Assembly (NCBI GenBank): GCA_027306955.1
Contig: DAHUXX010000037.1
Span: 1-11,386 of the forward strand
Origin: Acetobacteraceae bacterium
GTDB taxonomy: Bacteria > Pseudomonadota > Alphaproteobacteria > Acetobacterales > Acetobacteraceae
Direction of reading: 5' to 3'
DNA length: 11,386 nt
The translations under genes and the position numbers were made by a program. Positions 7,400 through 11,386 of this stretch are shown here, piece after piece (positions within the stretch are counted from its first letter, which is position 1; every line of letters starts with the position of its first letter). The notes beneath the pieces are model-generated. The model was not told the origin of the DNA, did no database searches, and saw nothing but the letters and a program-made list of their open reading frames with translations.

Positions 7400-7432
7400 G
7401 CAACGCGGGACCGCGCCGGGCGCCCGCGTTGC
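7400..7432 (-). terminator. Possible hairpin after the acyltransferase gene, no U-tract
   Basis: GCAACGCGGG (7400-7409) and CCCGCGTTGC (7423-7432) form a perfect 10-bp inverted repeat around a 13-nt loop, about 30 nt after the acyltransferase stop codon. A GC-rich stem there could terminate or attenuate transcription or protect the 3' end. No T-run follows on either strand, so classical intrinsic termination is doubtful. Confidence 0.3.
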
Positions 7433-7461
7433 GCAACGAGATGAAACCGGGGGCCCGCGCG

Positions 7462-8271
7462 TCATCCTTCCGGCACCGGCGGCAAGCCCAGCGAAATCCG
7501 TTCGGCCTCCGTCATGCCATAGGTCTCGCGGCCCCAGCTGACGCCCTCGCGCAGCACCCTCGCCGGCACGCCGCCGGCCGCGACGAAGCGCGGCACCGCG
7601 CCTTTGACGAGCGCCCGCGCGCCGATGATCGAGCCCATGCCGATCCGGGTCACGCCGTGCAGCAGCGCATCCTGGCCAAGCCAGACGTGACGCTCCAGCA
7701 CCGTGTTGACGGGATCGCGGCCGGTCCGCCTGCCGGTCGCGATGTCGTGGACCGCATGCATGTCATGGTTGCGGATCCAGACATCGGCAGAGATCAGCGC
7801 GTCGTCGCCGATCACCACGCCCTGGCCGGTCCCCTCGATCTCCATCGAGCATCCCACGGCCGATGCGCCCTCGCCCCAGAACAGGAACTGCCGGTCCGAT
7901 CGCAGGAAGATGTCGGGCAGCGAGACATAGGCATCGCCGATCGCGGCGAACAGCACGGAGGCATCGGAGCCCAGCATGCGGATGCTGGCGTAGAGCTGAC
8001 CGCCGGCGGAACGATTATCAAAAAATAAGAGGTTGTCGCGCCCGCCGGTCTGGACCCGGACGCGGCCGACCGGACGCTCGGGGTCGGTGACGACGACCGT
8101 CAGTTCCGTCGCGCCGACCGGCTCGATGCCGAGCGCGCGAACCTCGGCGTCGGCGGCGCTGAACAGCGAGAACGAGCAGTCGTCGTAACTGTCGGCACGC
8201 AGCGCCGTCACGGAGGAATCGAGCGCCGCCAACAGATTGGCTTCCGTCTCGCCATGCAGTCCCGGAACCAT
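7462..8271 (-). CDS. Left-handed beta-helix (hexapeptide-repeat) acyltransferase
   Basis: The 269-residue product is predicted to transfer an acyl group, most likely acetyl from acetyl-CoA, to a sugar of the surface polysaccharide. The C-terminal half has the imperfect hexapeptide pattern: GVVIGDDALISADVWIRN (151-168), the loop HDMHAVHD (169-176) with candidate catalytic histidines H169/H172, then HVWLGQDALLHGVTRIGMG (195-213) and the closing AAGGVPARVL (231-240). This is like the WbbJ-type O-acetyltransferases. Residues 1 to about 100 are not part of the helix and I do not recognise them. The start is well supported: GGAGG lies 5 nt upstream of the ATG. It is the first gene leftward of the divergent region and heads the polysaccharide group. 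A short AT-rich stretch (8014-8028) with a TTA codon stands out in the otherwise GC-rich gene. The acceptor is unknown. Confidence 0.85.
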   Translation of the reverse strand: MVPGLHGETEANLLAALDSSVTALRADSYDDCSFSLFSAADAEVRALGIEPVGATELTVVVTDPERPVGRVRVQTGGRDNLLFFDNRSAGGQLYASIRMLGSDASVLFAAIGDAYVSLPDIFLRSDRQFLFWGEGASAVGCSMEIEGTGQGVVIGDDALISADVWIRNHDMHAVHDIATGRRTGRDPVNTVLERHVWLGQDALLHGVTRIGMGSIIGARALVKGAVPRFVAAGGVPARVLREGVSWGRETYGMTEAERISLGLPPVPEG

Positions 8272-8439
8272 TCACGCCTCCGTCCGATGGCGCCGACTCT
8301 GGCTCGGACGCGCCCCGGCGGTTTTGTGACGCATCGCACGCTTACGGCCAAGGGGCGGTGCAGGCATTTTCGCCGGCCGGGTTGCCGCCACGTTTGCGGA
8401 CTGCCACAACCGGCACCGAGGCAAGGGATTCGGAGCACG
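8272..8439. promoter_or_regulatory. Divergent intergenic region between acyltransferase and rmlB
   Basis: This 168-bp region separates two outward-facing gene groups and so must hold the rml operon promoter and probably the promoter for the leftward group. No strong sigma-70 pair is visible. The best plus-strand candidate, TTGCCG (8382-8387) with a 17-bp spacer to CACAAC (8405-8410), is weak. The rmlB ribosome binding site GGAG is at 8432-8435, four nt before the ATG. That of the acyltransferase (CCTCC on the plus strand) is at 8277-8281. Confidence 0.5.
8281..8310. promoter_or_regulatory. Interrupted inverted repeat beside the acyltransferase RBS
   Basis: CGTCCGA (8281-8287) pairs with TCGGACG (8304-8310), and an inner GCC/GGC (8292-8294 with 8301-8303) extends the stem across a 4-nt one-sided bulge. 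The outer arm touches the acyltransferase Shine-Dalgarno sequence. It may be an operator or an mRNA hairpin, but repeats of this length are common by chance in GC-rich DNA. Confidence 0.25.
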
Positions 8440-9498
8440 ATGCGGATCTTGGTCACGGGGGGATGCGGCTTCATCGGCTCGGCCGTGATCCGCCACCTGT
8501 TCTCGCGCACCGCTCACGACGTCGTGACCGTGGACAAAATGACCTATGCCGCCTCGCCCGAGGCCATCGCGATGGCGCAGGGCAGCGAGCGGCACCGACT
8601 GGTGGTCGCCGACATCGCCGATATCGGTGCGATGCGCGACCTGTTCGCGAGCGTGCGGCCGGAAGCGGTGATGCATCTGGCCGCCGAAACCCATGTCGAC
8701 CGCTCGATCGAGGGGCCCGGCCCGTTCATCCAGACGAACGTGGTCGGCACGCTGACCCTGCTCGAGGTCGCGCGCGAACACTGGCGCGCACTCGACGAGG
8801 CGGGGCGCGCGGCGTTCCGGTTCCATCACATCTCGACCGACGAGGTGTTCGGCGCCCTCGGCCCCCTCGACCCGCCGTTCACCGAGGCAACCCCCTACGA
8901 TCCGCGCAGCCCCTACTCGGCGAGCAAGGCCGCCTCCGACCACCTGGTGCGGGCGTGGCGGCACACCTACGGGCTGCCCACCATTGTCTCCAACACCGCC
9001 AACAACTACGGGCCCTGGCAGTTCCCCGAGAAGCTGATTCCGCTGGTGCTGATCGCGGCGCTGGAGGGTCGGCCGATCCCGCTCTATGGTGATGGGTCTA
9101 ACCAGCGCGACTGGATCCATGTCGAGGACCATGCGGCCGCCCTGGTCGCGGTGCTGGAGCGCGGGCGGCCGGGTGCGACCTACGCGATCGGCGCTCGCCA
9201 GCCGCGCAGCAACCGCGAGGTGGTGGAGGCGGTCTGTGCCGCGCTCGACCGGCGCCTGCCGGACCCGGCGGGGCCGAGGCGGCGGCTCATCAGCTTTGTC
9301 GCGGACCGGCCAGGTCACGATTTCCGTTACGAGATCGATCCCTCCTTCGCGATGGAGGCGCTGCGGCTGGAGCCAATGCGCGATTTCGAGACCGGGCTCA
9401 GCGAAACGGTGGACTGGTATCTCGCGAACCGCGCCTGGTGGGAACGGCTGCGCGAGCGCGGGGCGGGCGAGCGGCTCGGTCTGAAGGGTGCTGCATGA
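8440..9498 (+). CDS. rmlB: dTDP-glucose 4,6-dehydratase
   Basis: RmlB converts dTDP-D-glucose to dTDP-4-keto-6-deoxy-D-glucose, the second step of dTDP-L-rhamnose synthesis, in the cytoplasm with tightly bound NAD+. The 352-residue length is normal. It shows the Rossmann motif TGGCGFIG (6-13), the catalytic triplet T133-D134-E135 in STDEVFG, and the short-chain dehydrogenase pair Y159/K163 in YSASK. NTANNYGPWQFPEKLIP (185-201) and GDGSNQRDWIHVEDH (217-231) are also typical. The frame is open for 62 more codons upstream, but those residues are arginine-rich and family-unlike, whereas MRILVTGG is the expected N-terminus and has GGAG four nt upstream. The stop overlaps rmlA as ATGA. First gene of the rml operon. 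Confidence 0.97.
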   Translation: MRILVTGGCGFIGSAVIRHLFSRTAHDVVTVDKMTYAASPEAIAMAQGSERHRLVVADIADIGAMRDLFASVRPEAVMHLAAETHVDRSIEGPGPFIQTNVVGTLTLLEVAREHWRALDEAGRAAFRFHHISTDEVFGALGPLDPPFTEATPYDPRSPYSASKAASDHLVRAWRHTYGLPTIVSNTANNYGPWQFPEKLIPLVLIAALEGRPIPLYGDGSNQRDWIHVEDHAAALVAVLERGRPGATYAIGARQPRSNREVVEAVCAALDRRLPDPAGPRRRLISFVADRPGHDFRYEIDPSFAMEALRLEPMRDFETGLSETVDWYLANRAWWERLRERGAGERLGLKGAA

Positions 9499-10370
9499 AG
9501 GGGATTCTTCTCGCCGGCGGCGCCGGAACGCGGCTGCATCCAATGACGCGCGCGGCGTCCAAGCAGATGCTGCCGATCTACGACAAGCCGATGATCTACT
9601 ACCCGCTCTCGGTGCTGATGCTGGCGGGCATCCGTGAGATCATGGTGATCTCCACGCCGGAGGATCTGCCGCAGTTCCGCCGACTGCTCGGCAGCGGCGA
9701 GGAGATCGGCGTCAGCTTCGCATATGCCGAGCAGCCAAAACCCGAGGGCCTGGCTCAGGCTTTCCATATCGGCAGGGACTGGATCGGCGGCGAGGCCTGC
9801 GCGCTGGGACTCGGCGACAATCTGGTGTTCGGCGAACACCTGTCGCGCCTCTTGCGCGCCTCCGCGGCGCGGCAGAGCGGGGCGACCGTCTTCGCCTATC
9901 AGGTTCGTGACCCGGAACGATACGGTGTCGTCACGATGGACGCGGATGGCAAGCCTCTCGCAATCGTCGAGAAACCGAGCGTGCCGCCGTCAAACTGGGC
10001 GGTGATCGGGCTCTATTTCTATGACCGGCGGGTCTGCGACCTGGCGGCACGGGTGCGGCCTTCAGCGCGCGGCGAGTTCGAGATCACCGATCTCAACCGC
10101 ATGTATCTCGAGATGGGCGAGCTCAATGTCGAGAAGCTCGGCCGGGGGGCCGCGTGGCTCGACGCCGGCACGCCCGACTCCCTCTTGCAGGCGGCGACCT
10201 TCGTGCAGACCATCCAGGCCCGCCAGGGGATGTTGGTGGGCTGCCCGGAGGAGGTCGCGTTCCGCATGGGCTGGATCGACGCGGACCGGCTCGGCGCCCA
10301 CGCGCAGCGGCTGCGCAACACGGAGCTCGGCCGCGTGCTCGCCCTGCTCGCGCGCGGGGAACTGGAATAG
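9495..10370 (+). CDS. rmlA: Glucose-1-phosphate thymidylyltransferase
   Basis: RmlA makes dTDP-glucose from dTTP and glucose-1-phosphate, the first and feedback-regulated step of the dTDP-rhamnose pathway. The 291-residue product matches the family's usual ~290. It carries the nucleotide-binding LAGGAGTRLHPMT (6-18), SKQMLPIYDKPMIYYPLS (22-39), the metal-binding D108 in LGDNLVFG and D223 in WLDAGTPDS, and EKP at 159-161. PEEVAFRMGWI (251-261) is the conserved C-terminal motif. The start ATG at 9495 overlaps the rmlB stop by 4 nt, with AAGGG about 8 nt upstream inside rmlB, which implies coupled translation. All key residues are present, so it should be active. Confidence 0.97.
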   Translation: MKGILLAGGAGTRLHPMTRAASKQMLPIYDKPMIYYPLSVLMLAGIREIMVISTPEDLPQFRRLLGSGEEIGVSFAYAEQPKPEGLAQAFHIGRDWIGGEACALGLGDNLVFGEHLSRLLRASAARQSGATVFAYQVRDPERYGVVTMDADGKPLAIVEKPSVPPSNWAVIGLYFYDRRVCDLAARVRPSARGEFEITDLNRMYLEMGELNVEKLGRGAAWLDAGTPDSLLQAATFVQTIQARQGMLVGCPEEVAFRMGWIDADRLGAHAQRLRNTELGRVLALLARGELE

Positions 10371-10372
10371 CG

Positions 10373-10927
10373 ATGCAGGCCAAGCGTCTCGCCATTCCGG
10401 ACGTGATCCTGGCGACGCCGCCCCGTTTCGCGGATTCACGCGGCTGGTTCAGCGAGGCCTGGAACGCCGCCCGTTTCGCCGAGGCCGGCATTCCGGGCCC
10501 CTTCGTGCAGGACAACCAGAGCTTCTCGGGCTCGCGCGGCACCGTGCGCGGCCTGCACTGCCAGGTTGGGGCGAACGCGCAAGGCAAGCTGGTGCGCGTG
10601 CTGGCGGGGCGCATCTGGGACGTGGCCGTGGATATCCGCCGCGGTTCGCCCACCTATGGGCGCCACGTCGCGGCCGAGCTGTCCGAGGACAACGGATCGC
10701 AGCTCTGGGTTCCGGCCGGCTTCCTGCACGGGTTCTGCACGCTCGAGCCGGCCACCCAGGTGCTCTACAAGGTGACGGCACCCTATGACCGGGGAGCCGA
10801 GCGGGGCGTGATCTGGAACGACGTGACGCTGGCACTGCCATGGCCCGTCGACCCCGCGGCCGCGGTGCTCTCCGACAAGGACGCGGCGCTGCCGCCACTG
10901 GGCGCGGAGACATGGTTCACGGTGTGA
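10373..10927 (+). CDS. rmlC: dTDP-4-dehydrorhamnose 3,5-epimerase
   Basis: RmlC epimerises C3 and C5 of dTDP-4-keto-6-deoxyglucose to give dTDP-4-keto-L-rhamnose. The 184-residue cupin has the family landmarks in order: FADSRGWFSE (19-28), FVQDNQSFSGSRGTVRGLHC (44-63) with the catalytic-type H62, GKLVRVLAGRIWDVAVDIR (71-89) with K72, and the substrate-loop LWVPAGFLHGF (111-121). LYKVTAPYD (131-139) supplies Y132/Y138, and SDKD (167-170) is near the C-terminus. The family is a homodimer. The start lies 2 nt after the rmlA stop. The frame is open much farther upstream inside rmlA, but MQAKRLAIPDV is the normal-looking N-terminus. Catalytic numbering is by analogy with characterised RmlC enzymes. 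Confidence 0.96.
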   Translation: MQAKRLAIPDVILATPPRFADSRGWFSEAWNAARFAEAGIPGPFVQDNQSFSGSRGTVRGLHCQVGANAQGKLVRVLAGRIWDVAVDIRRGSPTYGRHVAAELSEDNGSQLWVPAGFLHGFCTLEPATQVLYKVTAPYDRGAERGVIWNDVTLALPWPVDPAAAVLSDKDAALPPLGAETWFTV

Positions 10928-10940
10928 GGCGGATCAGGAC

Positions 10941-11386
10941 GTGAGCGGAATTCTCGTCACCGGGGCCAAGGGACAGCTCGGGCATGCCATCGCCGAGGCG
11001 CGCCCGGCGGTGGTAGCGGTCGGCCGCGACACGCTCGATTTCGACCGCCCGGCCGCGATCGCCGCGACGCTCGCAGCGCATGCTCCCTCGCTGGTGATCA
11101 ACGCCGCCGCCTACACCGCCGTGGACAAGGCGCAGACCGACGCCGAGGCAGCGATGCGCGCCAACCGCGACGGGCCGGCGGAACTCGCCCGGTGCTGCGC
11201 CAGGCGCGGCATTCCGCTGATCCACGTCTCGACCGACTACGTGTTCGACGGCAACAAGGGCGCGCCCTACGTCGAGACCGACGAGCCCAACCCCACAGGG
11301 GTCTATGGCGCCTCCAAGCGCGCGGGCGAGGAGGCGGTGCTGGCCTCGGGCGCGCGCTCGGTGATCGTGCGCACGGCCTGGGTGTT
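10941..11386 (+). CDS. rmlD: dTDP-4-dehydrorhamnose reductase (3' end cut by window edge)
   Basis: RmlD reduces dTDP-4-keto-L-rhamnose to dTDP-L-rhamnose using NAD(P)H, finishing the pathway. The 148 visible codons (family about 290-300) show the Rossmann motif TGAKGQLG (7-14), NAAAYTAVDKAQTD (54-67), STDYVFDG (97-104) and the catalytic Y122/K126 in VYGASKRAGE. The start is a GTG at 10941, 13 nt after rmlC, with AGGA 1-4 nt upstream and a better-spaced GAGGCGGA farther back; no other start fits the expected N-terminus. The rest of the NAD-binding domain and the substrate domain lie past the right edge. The order rmlB-A-C-D is complete and compact. Confidence 0.96.
   Translation, partial: MSGILVTGAKGQLGHAIAEARPAVVAVGRDTLDFDRPAAIAATLAAHAPSLVINAAAYTAVDKAQTDAEAAMRANRDGPAELARCCARRGIPLIHVSTDYVFDGNKGAPYVETDEPNPTGVYGASKRAGEEAVLASGARSVIVRTAWV

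Larger units (their letters stand above)
7318..7461. other. Intergenic spacer between acyltransferase and repeat-protein genes
   Basis: This 144-bp spacer holds no credible gene. It contains a 14-bp-period direct repeat (7372-7399) followed on the plus strand by a 10-bp inverted repeat (7400-7432). It is the longest gap within the minus-strand group, so a separate promoter for the repeat-protein/GT genes could lie here, but I see no clear -35/-10 pair. Confidence 0.6.

Noticed and set aside
8254..8439. 62-codon N-terminal extension of rmlB
   Set aside because: The extra residues are not like the family, and the frame runs through the divergent promoter region. The internal ATG at 8440 has a ribosome binding site and gives the canonical Rossmann N-terminus.
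8272..9543. 423-codon minus-strand open frame opposite rmlB
   Set aside because: RmlB on the plus strand is complete with all catalytic residues; the antisense product is R/P/G-rich with no domain.
1..11386. CRISPR array, tRNA/rRNA genes, insertion sequence or phage genes
   Set aside because: No regularly spaced identical DNA repeats, no tRNA-like cloverleaf or rRNA sequence noticed, and no transposase or integrase motif in any credible frame.

Overview
The window is GC-rich and gene-dense, with no gene-free stretch longer than about 170 bases. It looks like chromosomal DNA of an alphaproteobacterium. A heme A synthase of the 8-TM proteobacterial type sits directly upstream of tldD, a pairing I associate with alphaproteobacterial cytochrome oxidase neighbourhoods. 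The repeat-bearing glycosyltransferases resemble those I associate with Acetobacteraceae/Rhodospirillales. The family-level placement is inference from memory, not a search result.

The layout is two divergent gene groups around a 168-bp intergenic region (8272-8439). Leftward (minus strand), in transcription order, come: a left-handed beta-helix acyltransferase (8271-7462); a small protein built of two tandem modules (7317-6853); a 920-residue protein with N-terminal repeats, a GT2 glycosyltransferase domain and a WbsX/GH99-like domain (6796-4034); a GT4 glycosyltransferase overlapping it by ATGA (4037-2931); a hotdog thioesterase (2881-2384); heme A synthase ctaA (2337-1264); and tldD, overlapping ctaA by ATGA and cut by the left edge (1267-1). 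The last three are metabolic or housekeeping genes, so the polysaccharide genes abut core genes on the same strand.

Rightward (plus strand) is a complete order rmlB-rmlA-rmlC-rmlD for dTDP-L-rhamnose synthesis, with rmlD cut by the right edge. The spacing is tight (4-bp overlap, then 2-bp and 13-bp gaps), so it reads as one operon.

Together the central genes look like part of a surface-polysaccharide locus (O-antigen, capsule or exopolysaccharide). The rml genes supply dTDP-L-rhamnose, the GT2/WbsX and GT4 enzymes would assemble sugar units, and the acyltransferase would decorate them. No polymerase, flippase or export gene is visible, so the polymer type cannot be decided here.

The least explained element is a protein module with a period of 37-44 residues. 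It is tandemly repeated five times at the N-terminus of the GT2/WbsX protein and twice in the small protein encoded just upstream. The small protein has no recognisable catalytic domain and may be a partner or scaffold of the transferase.
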